This document shows positions 52,401 to 64,000 of a DNA stretch of 64,000 nt, piece after piece (within the stretch, counting starts at the first letter, position 1; every line of letters starts with the position of its first letter). The stretch lies in NCBI GenBank assembly GCA_032718565.1, contig JAVGVS010000408.1, positions 124,001-188,000 of the forward strand. The letters are read 5' to 3'. Below the pieces are notes generated by a model. That model had not been told where the DNA came from. It saw only the letters and a program-made list of their open reading frames with translations, and did not search any database. This DNA is from Distichodus sexfasciatus (lineage: Eukaryota; Chordata; Actinopteri; Characiformes; Distichodontidae). Made by a program: the position numbers and the translations under genes.

Positions 52401-55167
52401 TGCAGAACGGAGACTGATGGTTGCTTGAGGTTCGAGGAGCCACTAAAAAGCAAAGAAAGCGAGCAAGCAATTTCCTCACTCCCCGGCGCCCTGCTGCGCT
52501 CTCCTGGGGAGCCTCGAAAATCAGCTTCAGATGTGCGAGAGAAAGAGAGAGAGCTTTCGGTGACTGAGGAGCAACGGCGAGGAGGGAGAGGAGACATTTC
52601 TGCCTCTCATTTACTTAGTTATTTATTTCTTTTTATCCCAAACAACACCCTTGTAATCGTGCCAGGTGATCTGCACATGTTCGATATCAAACGGGAAAGC
52701 TAAATGCACATAAATCCTGGCCGAGATGAGCGATGAAGGTCGACGGAGTTCAAGAGCCAGAGAGAAATGCAAATTGCGCCACAGAGGTTAATTATAACTT
52801 TAAACCCACCGCCGAAACGCTTTGAGCTTCCCCGAACTGGCTCTGCTCACAAGAAAAGGCCGCCCACTGGAGAGCCAAAGCAGGGCCTTGTGGGATGTCA
52901 GCGCGTCGCTGAGTAAATGCGGCCGAAGAGACATGGAATCACCAGGGCAATCGTGGTGCAATTTTAGTACCAGCAGGGCTGATGCAGGACTACAGTAGAA
53001 TGACGTTTGCATAAGTGAGCACACAGCCACTTCTTATCAGTCCTCAAAGAATATTGGCACGTTAGTGGCAGTGTGTGCATGAGTGCTATTTTATTTATGC
53101 AAAAAGCAATTAAATATTTAAATAATTAGTTGAAAAAAAAAAGCATACCCAAGAAGAACATTATCGAAGTGGAATATCTGAGTGGAACATTACATAGTAC
53201 TTTATGTATGCATGTGTTGTGTGTAAAGGAAATTACTAAAGTAAAAAGTAATTGAACATTCCATAATTATTGCAGAATCTAACTAGTTAAAAGGTCTAAG
53301 AATGTAGTGGACTGTTACTTTTAAATTGTACATGCATTTTAAATAAAAGTAAAAAATTAATAAATAAAAATATGAATTTTTAAAAATATATAGCTGGAAA
53401 AAAGACAATTGTGGATTATCACAGTAAATTATGATCATGTGGTGTATTAAAGTATAAAATTAATATACAAATAATACTTTGCCAATGAATTTCCAGTTCC
53501 GTTTGTGCTTATTGTGCTTATTTGCTCAATTGTCTTCTGATTAGTGTGCAGGGTTCTCAGTAAAGCACTGGAAGTCTGCAAAACAATTCTGGACTTTTCT
53601 GGAGCTGCAATCAGGGCTTACAAAATGATTCCGACATCTCAAGAAATGAAATGTCAACAGCACAAAGGTTGAAAGAAAACAGGGTTAGAGAAGTTAAATC
53701 CTGCATATCTTCCAAAATGTGCTCAAGTGAAATTAGACCCATTTTAAAAAATAGGAAAAGAGTAAATCATGGATGAAAAAGTGATTTGTCCAGCCACCAA
53801 AATAACTGAAGTTGCTTTCCACTACCACTGCATCCACAGTCCATTAACTCCACAGTGCAGTTTATAGCAAATGGTGAGATGGAACATTTTGGGCTGAAAA
53901 TTGTCACGCTATTTAGAAATGTTAAATGCTAATAGCTGGAGACCTGAATCTCCGTCTTTGTGTGGATTCAGGTGAGTCACGCCATGGCCAGCGTCACTGA
54001 GAAGGACTTTCTCGGGTTTTCTAAAACGGAGGTCTGTGGTTTCGCCCGTCTATCCGCCCTGTCCCTTGGCCCCGGCCCCTGGGCGTAAACAAGGCCAGTC
54101 GGGTCAACACACACACTCACACACACACACACATACACAGGCCTGACCGCTGCCCCGTCCAAGTGAAAAATAAGCACAGCTTAAATCTTATGTAAGACTG
54201 CATGATAAATATGTACTGTTGACAAGGTGTGTGTTTGTGTTCTGTATTTCAGCTCCAAGGGAGAACATTTGAGACTAAAAGACAGAAAGAGAGAGAAATA
54301 AAACAGTCAGAGAAAGATTACACATCTAATAATATGTCTTATAAAGAGGCCACTTGAGCTTTTCAGGGCTTCGGTGTGGTTCGTCTGAGAAAAAAAAACA
54401 CGCACACACATTCTGCTGTACAAAACCGCAACAGCAGCGGGACTCGCGCCCACGTTACCTTTATTTTCATTCCGCCACTGCTCTGTTATTTCTATCATCA
54501 TTTAACAAGTGCTTAAGCCAGCTTACAGACCGGGCCGCCAAAGCTTTTAAAGAAATTAGCACAGTGAGTGTGATGGCTGCCGGGTGCTGTGCCATGAGAA
54601 GCGAGAGAAAAAGAAACAGAGCGAGAGAAAGAGAGAGAGAAATGCTAAGGGAAGTATCCATTTACAGCAGTCTCATTCTAAATCAGTCTCTCTCTCTCCC
54701 TCTCTCTCTCTTTCCATTACAGACATTCCACCCCTTTAGCGCTAGAAGTCTCATTTTGGGGCTCCAGTTTTCCTAAATCACCTCGACAGCTCGGTTTCCC
54801 AGCGCGTGCAGGTTCGGCATCGAGCAGACAAAGTGCCGTTTGAGCGCCGGGCCGCGAGCCAGACTCCTGTCCTCACCTTACGCGCTGGGAGCTCTTAGGG
54901 AGCATCGCACGCTTTTACCTTTAGTGCTACGGCGTGATGTGTGTACAAGTACACATGCACAAGTCCAGACCCATGTGTCTTCCTCTGTCTATGTGAACTC
55001 CCTGTAAAAAGGACCTGCTGATCATGGCTACGAACTAAGCACCTCACTTCTGGTGAATTGCCTGCAATTAACATTTGCCTGTAGTGGTGTGTGTAGTATT
55101 GGGTATGGGAAGATGGGAAGAAGCTCTGTGTGATTTGGAAGGGTGTGTGTGTGTGTGTGTGTGTCCA
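49434..55167. other. Upstream flank, no gene supported
   Basis: 50740-51080 and 52380-53040 are GC-rich, repeat-poor blocks with frames of about 90-130 codons, none with a recognisable domain. CA repeats lie at 54106-54138 and GT repeats at 55143-55164. A CT/GA mixture occurs at 54600-54715. 53090-53480 is very AT-rich. Confidence 0.45.
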
Positions 55168-55438
55168 TGTATTTATGGCATTGTGGGGACCTTTTTGTCC
55201 CCTAAAATCACTTTTATCTGTTTTTTTGGGCTTTGTGGGGACATTTGAGAGGTCCCCATGAGGAGAAATGACTTTATAGAAAATGTGCTTGTTTTATTTG
55301 AGAAACTAAAAGAGGTAAAAGATGTGCTTTTGGTTACTGAGGTTAAGGTTAGGGTTAGGATTAGGTGTAGGTGTAAAATTATATACATCTAGTCATTATG
55401 GGAGTCTATGGGAAGACCTCACAAAGATAGCAATACAA
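55168..55438. repeat. Teleost repeat with GTGGGGAC blocks and telomere-like core
   Basis: Contains ATTGTGGGGACC, CTTTGTGGGGACATTTGAGA, GGTCCCCATGAGG, then GGTTAAGGTTAGGGTTAGG (from 55341), and ends ACCTCACAAAGATAGCAATAC. This is a dispersed repeat seen across teleosts. It lies between GT microsatellites on both sides. Confidence 0.8.
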
Positions 55439-55472
55439 GGAATTGAGCGGATCAGAGGGAAGAACCCTTGTG
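55437..55472 (+). repeat. 36-bp inverted duplication, arm 1
   Basis: Identical, when reverse-complemented, to 56228-56263. It starts AAGGAATTGAGCGG and ends AACCCTTGTG, then runs into a GT microsatellite. Confidence 0.95.
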
Positions 55473-56227
55473 TGTGTGTGTGTGTGTTTGTGTAGGAGAA
55501 GGTGCATGCACATGTTTGCAAGTGTGTGTGCAAGTGTGTGTGCAAGTGAGTGTGAATTAGGAGTATGTAATATTTAGGAAGCAATCAGAGAGAAAGAATC
55601 TATATTAAAGAATGGCAAAATTATTTCAAAATATATAGTGCAAACTGCTAGACTGTTGTGTCTTGAAGTATATTCATTTAAAATCAATTTAATATTTTCT
55701 ATATAAAATATAAGTATAAAAATGTATATATATAATAAGTATATAAAATATATAAGTATAAAAATTTAATGTATTTAAAGTATGGTACACAGATTGCAAT
55801 GAGCTGTGCTCCATTCCTTCTCCATAAGCAAAAATAAATAATGCAAATAACTTTTAAACACATTTTCACACATTTTTCTGAGATTTGGGATTTAAAAAAA
55901 TATAAATTAAAATTGTAGAATACAGCTCCAAATGTAACCTTTTCTGCATTGGGACATAAATAAAAAGAGATTAAGAGAAGGGAGTGTGAGGGAACAAACA
56001 AAAGTAGAACACACACTTATTGCAAGAGACAGAGAGAGCTGAAAAGCTTTCACACTTGCATTTCAAGCGACGACGCAACAATTGCCTCCGATAAATCTCA
56101 CCCTGAAAAAAGGCAGGAGTAAATAATCACGCCCCTATTGATTTGGATTCTGGGAAGCTGGAGCTGTAACTCACGTTTGGCTTTCCCTAGAGCTGCACAC
56201 ACACACACACACACACACACATACATA
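55473..56227. other. Interval between the inverted arms
   Basis: A GT tract at 55473-55496 with 12-bp TGCAAGTGTGTG repeats (55515-55553). After that, AT-rich unique sequence (55600-55900) and a CA tract at 56196-56222 that borders arm 2. Confidence 0.8.
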
Positions 56228-56263
56228 CACAAGGGTTCTTCCCTCTGATCCGCTCAATTCCTT
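56228..56263 (-). repeat. 36-bp inverted duplication, arm 2
   Basis: Exact reverse complement of 55437-55472, preceded by a CA microsatellite exactly as arm 1 is followed by a GT one. Confidence 0.95.
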
Positions 56264-56732
56264 CAATCAGCGTGTGACCAAAACACTCGGAGCTATTTAA
56301 TCAGCTGAGAGAAAACTGGGACATTTCAGTGGTGTACAATGCTTGAGTAGTACTATATTACTGTATTTATTTCTGACAATGCTCAATACATCTTTAACAA
56401 TAGCAAACATTTAGCATTTAATACCAGTTAATCACTTAATTACTGTTCAAATCAGACACTTTTACTTAAGTAGTACACTAATAGTGGCTTAACTTTTACT
56501 AGAGTCGTTCTCTTTGTACAGAATCTTAGTTTTTTACTCAAGTTTGGATCTCAGGTACTCTATACACTCTTTATTACTGGGGTGATATTAACCAAACACC
56601 TTTTTGGTTACTCTGTACCGACATGATGGTAATTTGTGTCAGTTCTTTCTTGATAACTGTGTCACATTTCACAAGCAAGCAAATTAAAGCACTTTAAGAT
56701 TAATATCAGCAAATGAAAGGTGTTAAAGTGAA
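56264..56732. other. Upstream flank, decayed ACTTAAGTA-type sequence
   Basis: Words TTTACTTAAGTAGTACACTA, GGCTTAACTTTTACTAGAG and TTTTTTACTCAAGT recall the repeat family at 4010-4390 but are too scattered to define a copy. Confidence 0.4.
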
Positions 56733-56770
56733 AGAATTTGTCATTGCGAACACACCACAGCACAGCACAG
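56733..56770 (-). repeat. SINE fragment (GTGAGTGATT family)
   Basis: A short piece with AATTTGTCATTGCGAACACA and the CACAGCACAG run. The same starting segment appears again at 56866 in a longer copy, so the copies are separated by about 95 bp of other sequence. Confidence 0.7.
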
Positions 56771-56865
56771 AGTCAGTTTATTCTGGCGAATTTATGCTGA
56801 ATAGTTGAACATTTTCCAGGATCTTGAGGACAGAGGTATAGGATTATGGATAAAGTTAAAGTAAA

Positions 56866-57030
56866 AGTGAGTGATTTTTGTCATTGTGAACACATCACAG
56901 CACAGTACAAAGTGCACCACAATGAAATGTGACCTCTGCATTTAACCCATCTATGAAGCAGCAGTGGGCAGCTATAGAGCAGCACCTGGCGACCAGTGCC
57001 TGTGGACGGCACCTTGCTCATGAGTACCTC
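56866..57030 (-). repeat. tRNA-derived SINE (GTGAGTGATT family), 3' part missing
   Basis: Runs from AGTGAGTGATTTTTGTCATT through GACCTCTGCATTTAACCC to CTTGCTCATGAGTACCTCAG. The tRNA-like head is replaced by unrelated sequence. Confidence 0.85.
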
Positions 57031-59790
57031 AGACCTCAACAGGACATGAAGCAAAAATTGGTAGCGTAATAGTTAGTAATACTGAAGTAGTTTTGATATT
57101 AGATAGAAGTAGCATTCTGGCAGCTGACTTTTAACTTTTACTGCAGTCATTTTCTTTCTAATCTTTACTCTTATTTAAGAATGGGTCTAAAGTGTGGTCT
57201 TGTGTGTACATCATTGACTAGTCACTGCTGAACCCCTGAGTGAGTACCTTCACCTTCCATCTGTCTCAACACCCTCAACCGTCTGTCTGGGAGAGGAGTT
57301 GAGAATTTTCTGACAAGTGGAAATGACTATAAACTTGCAACTTTATAATAGCAATACCTTTGTTAATCATTTTTTAGTAACGTACACTAGGGAAAAGTGG
57401 TTGACTCAGTGACCAAGAAAGGCAGCGCACTCACACAGATTTCCAATTTTCCAGGGAGAAAGCGAGGAGGAGAAGAAGGGAGGACAGTTTGATGAGACAG
57501 AGGAGAGCAGTTCATCTTCATCAACACCTATTCCAACTTCAGCCTGTAGGGGTTCAGGCTTCAGAGAGAGAGAGAGAATGCTGGCCAATGAGCAGAAAAT
57601 GGGCCTTTGGCCATATTGGCTGGGACTCTTGTTAAAAGCTGATTTGTTTTTGGCTGGGAAAAGGGAACCAAGGTGTTGCTGGGAGTGGGCAAAATTCACA
57701 AAAAAAAACCCTTCTACAAATAATTGTAAAAATGGCTTTGTCTGGCCAAAACACAGACAAATACAATTCTGATTAAAAAGATCTAACCGCAAATCTGACA
57801 ATTTGTGGAAGACTTTGAGAGCAATGGATTTGATATTGTCAAAATAACTAAATGAATATTCCAAAATGTGGGCTGTGTTTGTGTGTGTGTGTGTGTAGAG
57901 GGGTACAGATTGTCCTATCCCAGGAAGTTGTTGTGTGCTTTGTGAGGGTGCACCCTCCCGAGTGGGCAGACAAAAGGGCCTATTCTGCTGGAGTCTCCAA
58001 ACACACAGACACACACACACACACACAGTCACACAGTCCATGAGTAATACTTGCTGTAGCCTAAACAACACTGCATTGCACAACAGCAGCATCACAAACA
58101 CTGACCTGTAGATAACTCACAGTTGCTACATGTTTCATTATTAGCTTTACGTCACTCCACACTCCCTGGACAATTAGCCAGTCAATCTACTTGCCCCATA
58201 ACTTTCACAGTTAGTCACATTAACATATTTGTGCTGGGTATCACTTTAAAAAGCAAATCAATGAGGATAAAAAAAAAAACCCTAATCTGCTGGAGTGCAT
58301 ATGGCACTGCAAGTGCCAGAAAAGCTTCTAGTATTTGCCGCCCTGCAAAGTCATACCTCGATATGGTCGTTACTGCAGTCCATTAAAGCAGTTGTTAGCG
58401 TCTCTCAATCAGTCAGAAAGAAAAGACCTTACAATGTAACACACACACACACACACAAAGTCAATAGAAAGCAAAAGTCTTTGAAAATGACACTGCTTTT
58501 GAGGCAGACTGCAATTAACATTTGCCTGACTGTGTGTGTACAGTATTAAGGGAACGCTGAACAGGCTTCGGAATGTGTGTGTGTCTGTGTGTGTGTGTGT
58601 GTGTAGGTCAGCTCAGGGTGAGGGGGCTGACAGCAGAAGCCGCTCCCTTGCTGAAGAGAACACAGATGTGTGAACAGTGACGGATGTACCAGCGACAGAT
58701 GCAGCAGATCCCTGGTCAGCCGTGTGTGTGTGTGTGTGTGTTCATGTGACTGCATGCTAACAATAGCCTCAGCTACCTCTGCTAAACTACTTTTCTCTCT
58801 GCTTTAACAATTATCCTAATAAATAATTGGCTCAGGCTATATGACTACAGTTTGGTCAGTGTTTAAGACTTTCCTCTCATTTGGTTGCTGCCCACATGGA
58901 GAGGACCCAAGCACCACCAGTCTGATTAAACACTCTCAGCATAGTGTCTGACAGGGTGTGCTTCCCCAAAGGCCAGGAAACTGGTGCTAAATGTGCTAAA
59001 ACACAGAAACATACTAAACCTCAGCCTCTTGGAAAGCAGTGACTAAATGCATTACGCCAGGTGTTGTTTCTGACCATAAAAATCTCAAGTTAGACCTCTA
59101 GTGGCATCATGGTGGTTATAACCCATCGACATTTATCCACATCCACTGACTATTCATATGATAAGAATTAAATATTCAAGTCCATGTCTACTGATACTCA
59201 TCTTTTCATTCTTGAGCAGGTACGCATCCGTTTCCATCCTTATGACATGCCTTCTCCGCAGCTTCTTTCTGGTAGCCATCCATAAAAGCACACCTTGCAC
59301 AGCAATCATAGAGCAGCGTTGCAGATGACCCCATGATCCCCGCAGAATCCATTTACAGAAAATAGGGACAATCTAGGATGACAAGATGTTCTCTTTTCCA
59401 TAGACGTCACCTTTTTTAGACCCAAAAAAGGCGCCATTCTAAAATCACCTGTGATCTCATTGTACCTCAGCCTTAAGCATTCTTACATTGGATTTGCGTC
59501 GCGTTTCCCAAACTAGTTACTTTCTACATGCACACACCTTTACCCTGGCCCGTTGCTCATTTATCAGGCAATATGAAGTCAATTTAATAAAAATGTGCTA
59601 AATAATAAATTAACGTTCTTATATAAGGAACACCCGACTTGTAGGCCTACAAACGACATCCTGCCATATGGAATTGGTCTGAAGACTCCCTTTATCAGCA
59701 TCAGATAATCAGTTGTTAGTGGAAATTCGATGAATTGAAAATATCTCATTCAATATTTAATGAATTATCACTTAACAGTGATAATGATGT
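57031..59790. other. Upstream flank rich in CA/TG microsatellites
   Basis: TG/CA runs lie at 57880-57896, 58005-58026, 58441-58457, 58573-58604 and 58723-58741, five within 900 bp. The 231-codon minus-strand frame at 57406-58101 crosses two of them and has no domain. No gene was recognised. Confidence 0.6.
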
Positions 59791-59908
59791 GTGAAAGTGA
59801 GTCATTATCTGTCATCATCAACACATCAGAATGAAATGTGACCTCTCCTTTTAATCCATCCATGTAGGAGCAGTCGGCAGCTGATGTTTTCAGTGCCTAG
59901 TGACTCTT
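59791..59908 (-). repeat. SINE left half (GTGAGTGATT family), interrupted
   Basis: Holds AAGTGAGTCATTATCTGTCA, GAATGAAATGTGACCTCT and GGAGCAGTCGGCAGCTGATG. The next family words reappear only at 60220, after about 310 bp of unrelated AT-rich sequence. Confidence 0.75.
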
Positions 59909-60219
59909 TTTTGAGCTACTGAAATTAGGCTCCTGCCACATAAGTCTGCTTTTATGTCCAGTAATTGCAGCAATAATAAGCATACCAACCTGCAAAAGGT
60001 TATCCCAGGAGAGTTGGGATACCTGGAATAAGGCATACTGCACTTTAAAGATATAGTTTACCAAAATGAACACATGAACAGTTACTGTTTAAAGTATAAA
60101 CCTCTGTTTAAGAAACATATTTTCTACATGTTTTTATTCCTTAGATTCAGGTCTTGTAAGGATTCTTTAACTTAGTCTATTGTTAGCTTTTCATTTCTAC
60201 TTAAGTTAAAGTTCTCATT

Positions 60220-60290
60220 GCTCAAGTGTACCTCAGTGTTACCTCTACCGGTCTGGGATTTGCACTGTTCAGTTCACGAGACCAACACCT
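60220..60290 (-). repeat. SINE right half (GTGAGTGATT family), interrupted
   Basis: Resumes with GCTCAAGTGTACCTCAGTG, TTACCTCTACCGGTCTGGGA and a decayed head ending CCAACACCTTA. Together with 59791-59908 it makes one SINE split by an insertion. Confidence 0.7.
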
Positions 60291-63200
60291 TAAGTGCCCT
60301 CCTTACATGCTGTTATACATAAATGGCATCCCATGTTGGACCCATCTATGCTGCTAACAGCAGCAACCAGCCTTCCTACTAGGCCTCCCATCCAAGGACT
60401 GACCAGGACCAAACCTGCTTAGATGTAGATGGATTAACTAATCTGTACTGCGGGTAGTTTAGGGTAAAGAACATCACTGCTACTGTGTGTTATACACTAG
60501 CATGTCAGTTTAACTGGGGTGTTGAGAACAATAATCTATAAAATCTAAATAATAGCATAATAAAACTTGAGGCTTCTATCTAGAGCTGACCAGGGGCAAA
60601 TCAAGTAGGAACAGCTGACAGATTGTACAGATGAATTACAGTCTATTTGACGTCTAAAAAGTGTAATTTTTTTAAAATGTAAGTTTAAAATGTAATTTTA
60701 AAGTAACTGATCGTTGAATTTAAGTACCACGTAACTTTCTTTAAGAACCAGGTAACTAATGTTTGTTACTCAATATACAAATGTTTAATGTACCAGTTTT
60801 GGGAATCCAAATGTTGGCTTTGTAAATTATGATTCTGCATCTGATTACCTAAACCTGCAACTGGGACAACATGAGTTCCTGTCCAATACAATTTATGGAT
60901 ATACACACTATTGGGCAAAATGTAGATTCATGTTGTTCTCAGTGGTCAGCTTCACTTGCTCTGGCAGGGTTGGGAGAAATTTTGGGCAGTGCAGACGACA
61001 GAGACTGTACTGGTCACACAGAAATGATGTCATCCTCACTATATTACTGCCTGCTAATTGGATAACCATGTCTGGTCTGATTGTGAACAGACCCCGGTCA
61101 GCAAAGTGTGTGTCTATGTGTGTGTGTGTGTGTGTGTGTGTCCCACACAGCTGACTACAGCTTTAATGACCATTTAACGGTACGTTTCGGGCCATATGCC
61201 GCCTGCACTAATGATGGCTATTTGCTGGGCAGTCTGATTAAGGAAGTGGCTATTACTGAACTAGGCAGCGATTAAATTTCCCTCCAAACCCGCACGGAGA
61301 AGTTTATAGGCTCCAGAGGTGAAGGGTTGCCATGGTCGGCTTTTAATAACAATGGGTGCACATGGATTTATACGTACAACTTGAAAATTGGTAGCAGACG
61401 AGCAAACAGGTTGGTAATTCTGAGAGTATTAAAAAGGGGGAGGGGGTGTTTGCTGGAAGGAGACCCAATGGACTTTTCTGTGGCAGGCAGGAAACGACGA
61501 CAAATTTTAGGTTTCTGTAAAGCAATAACTGAGCCGAGACTTGCAAGGCTGAACACTGTTGTATTGTGGGTTACCGGCCAAGTGCTTCATAATCACAGGG
61601 ATTTCTGGCTACGACTGCACCTAAGCCTCTGCTTGTTCGGAGAACTGGGTCGGAAATGTTCTCTGTTGAGCCCCTACAACCTTCTAACCTTCAACTGGAC
61701 ACAGCAAATCCGATCCTGAGAGTGAGAATGGTAGAATCACCAAGATAAGAGAAATAGAACAGACATAGGAAAACAGGTAAAGTGTCAGAGATTCTTGGCA
61801 AATAAATGTCAAAAACCCTTCCTCTCCATCCAACCCAAATGCTCCATCCCTCCCTACTCCACATGCTCATGTAACAAACAGCTTGTGTGCAGTGCCCTGG
61901 CTGGGACATCTTCTTCTTTTTTTGCTCCCTCTTCTTCCTCTCTCCGCCCCTCGCTTAGTCTCATCTTTGCTAGGTTCAATCTGGAAACAATCATGGTTAA
62001 ATTGGAGATAGGAAGAAAAGTTCCAAAAAACATACTTGCAGCTCACAAAGAAAACAAACAGCCAAATGTAACTGGTGTTTACCTAGAATGCCAAGCGCGT
62101 CTCTGCCTTTCTTACTGAGTTTTCCATCTGTGATGTTTCTCTCCCTCTCCTTCTTTCTCCCTTGGCCCGTTGTCCCACTAATGCCTTGGCCTGGGCGTGT
62201 GGCTTTCAGGAAATCACCTCTAAGAGTCATCGCCTCCACTTACAGTGTCCAGATGCAACAGGGGAAGCTTAGCCTACAGCAGCTATTCATTAGCACTCGC
62301 AGTGGCGTGTGAAAACAGCTTCTCGCAACAGACAAACTAATCTCGCTGACACCTCCATCCGCATAAACACATTTAATGCCAGTCAGAAGGCTGCCTTTTA
62401 GAGGATCCCTTTAACACCCGTTAAATGGCAGCTTAAAGTTTAGAGCTAATCTGTGTAAAAGCTAACAGCAGCATTACCAACCTGTAATGTCAAATACATA
62501 GAAAAGAGAACGATATTTGTTGTTTTTTGTTTTAAGAAAAGGTTTCAGATGATTAAGATTATTTGCATTAAAAACATCTTCAACTATATCACAAGTTGGG
62601 ATAAAAGCTGATCACAGAGTCGATCCGTACGAGCGCTAAAACGGCCAACCAGTGTTATGTCTCCTTGTCTTGGCACGAATCTCCCCCAGTCCCGGCATTA
62701 ATCTGCACTCATGGGTCTGGGTTAATAAGCCAAAATAAATCCAATAAGGCCAAAACGCAGACCCCGTGTATAATGACAGGAAGGAGGGGGATCGGAACAC
62801 AAGCTGTCCTGCCAAACACGCATACTGCTGCCTTTATGGCCAGCTACGGCAGGCCCACTGCTACGACTGCTCTTCAGTTTATTGCTATTCAGCTGAGAGA
62901 GGATGGAGGATAGGAGAGGGCTAATTCCATAATTAGCGTTTTGGAGGCTCAACAGGGCCGGGAGCTGGAGTAAGTGAAAAGGGTAAAAGCTCAGCACATT
63001 TTTATAATTGTTCGCCTGAGTAATCTTTCTATTAGGGGTTATCTGGGAAGTCTGCTGCATTTATGCATGCAGGTCAAGTGACTGTCTCTAATCGGGAGTC
63101 AAGGAAGGAAGGAAGATGCTGATTAACTTTCAGTGAGGAAACACGAGACAAGGTGGAGGAATGCGTAGGCCAGTGAAGACCATGAATCATACAAGTGAAT

Positions 63201-64000
63201 TACAGACAAATCATTACAAGCAAATAGTGCTGGTAGTCGATTCCAAAAAGAAATGCTTTCTTGATTTCTTGAAGCTGAAATTCTGATTCGACTGCAAAAC
63301 CCTGAAGTTGGTTCTCAAATTCAAGTTACCAAAGAACCATTTGAGAATCAACTTCAAAACTGACTCCGCAATGTCATTTGCAGGCAGTCTAAGTTACGTT
63401 GCTTGCGGTTTACCATTAAGGAGCTATATGTACCGTAAGATTGTGGCCAAAACTGGTACTGCAGTCAAATTCAAAATACTATAGCACTTTGTTTCTCCTC
63501 CCCCTCCTCCCCAGACTCATGGTTGACAGATAGGTTGGCGGATCCTCATATTTCGCCAATCTAGTGTCTAATGTTATGTTTTGTATTGCCATGATTAGCG
63601 TGCTAATGTTTGCACTGTTACCACACTGTCTCAGTGTAACACAATGCTGATGTTAGCCATTAGAAGCCACTGTTTTTCAATTCAGTCAGTTGCACCTGCA
63701 CATGGACTACAATTCAACTGTTGAAAGTATTTGAAATATTCATCCCTATGTCTAGTGGTGACACAAGTTAGCCACTTTTTCATCTGTCCTCAACTTCTTC
63801 TCCACTTTCAGCCGCCTCCATCTTTTAAATGCATCTCCTTGCATCTCTCCGTGTTTTGTTTCTGCTTTGGTCAAAGCGTTTTTGAAAGTATTTGTTTTTG
63901 TAATCCAGAATGCTTCTAGCGGCAGCTTAGTGGTAACTGGCAACCTGGATGCTGAAATTCTACTGCTACTGTAATTGGCTTACAGTGGTGGGTGGAGCTA
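60291..64000. other. Right edge of the window, no gene supported
   Basis: A TG run lies at 61106-61141. 61150-61330 and 62340-63060 are repeat-free blocks with TAATTA and AATTAG words and balanced composition, possible regulatory DNA. None of the frames (up to 130 codons at 61327-61719) has a domain I recognise. Confidence 0.45.
63304..63355. repeat. 17-bp hairpin with one mismatch
   Basis: GAAGTTGGTTCTCAAAT (63304-63320) pairs with ATTTGAGAATCAACTTC (63339-63355) with one G-T type mismatch and an 18-base loop. Confidence 0.8.

Noticed and set aside
55339..55372. Chromosome-end telomere or fusion scar
   Set aside because: Only about four degenerate units, inside a dispersed repeat.
57406..58101. 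231-codon minus-strand open frame, the longest in the window
   Set aside because: It runs through two CA/TG microsatellites that translate into Cys-Val and Thr-His runs, has no domain or family resemblance, and no promoter or splice context.
61327..61719. 130-codon plus-strand frame near the right edge
   Set aside because: No domain or family resemblance. The block is more likely non-coding, with other frames equally open.

Overview
This window is nuclear DNA from a ray-finned fish, almost certainly a teleost. The reasons are split coding exons with GT/AG boundaries, AT-rich intronic sequence, many microsatellites, and dispersed repeat families that I recognise as typical of teleost genomes (tRNA-derived SINEs, Tc1-like, hAT and Harbinger-type non-autonomous elements). 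I see no bacterial operons, CRISPR arrays, rRNA genes or stand-alone tRNA genes. I cannot name the species.

The only protein-coding gene I can support is RAB26, on the minus strand. Coding exon 1 is at 40370-40194 (start codon, variable N-terminus, splice donor). Exon 2 is at 32756-32646 (P-loop and switch I of the GTPase fold). The two join in phase 0 to give the first 96 residues. The rest of the G domain and the prenylated C-terminus were not found to the left, so intron 2 probably runs from 32645 past the left edge of the window. If so, 1-32645 is intron 2, 32757-40193 is intron 1 (7,437 bp), and 40371-64000 is the 5' UTR, promoter and upstream flank.

Region 1-32645 (probable intron 2) holds SINE copies, a 125-bp Harbinger-like MITE with a TTA duplication (16.6 kb), and a composite repeat at 25.3-27.3 kb built on a GCTAACATGCTAAT-type satellite with a higher-order unit of about 400 bp. 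It also holds a Tc1-like relic at 30.7-31.5 kb with a second transposon nested inside it, several perfect hairpins, and a promoter-like block near 12.3-12.4 kb. That block has two CCAAT motifs, a perfect NRF1 palindrome and a GT donor, and it reads on the strand opposite to RAB26.

Region 32757-40193 (intron 1) holds a complete 1,405-bp non-autonomous hAT element with an exact 8-bp target duplication, a 113-bp AT microsatellite, and a small palindromic AT-rich element.

Region 40371-64000 begins with the RAB26 promoter region, bracketed by two GA/CT microsatellites. Beyond it is repeat-poor sequence with many CA/TG tracts, several SINEs, a teleost repeat with telomere-like GGTTAG motifs (55.2-55.4 kb), and an identical 36-bp inverted duplication at 55.44/56.25 kb. 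Some blocks here look non-repetitive and rich in homeodomain or E-box-like words. They could be conserved regulatory DNA, but conservation cannot be judged from one sequence.

I found no new enzymatic or defence system. The strongest structural observations are the nested transposons, the intact hAT copy, the opposite-strand promoter-like block and the higher-order repeat.
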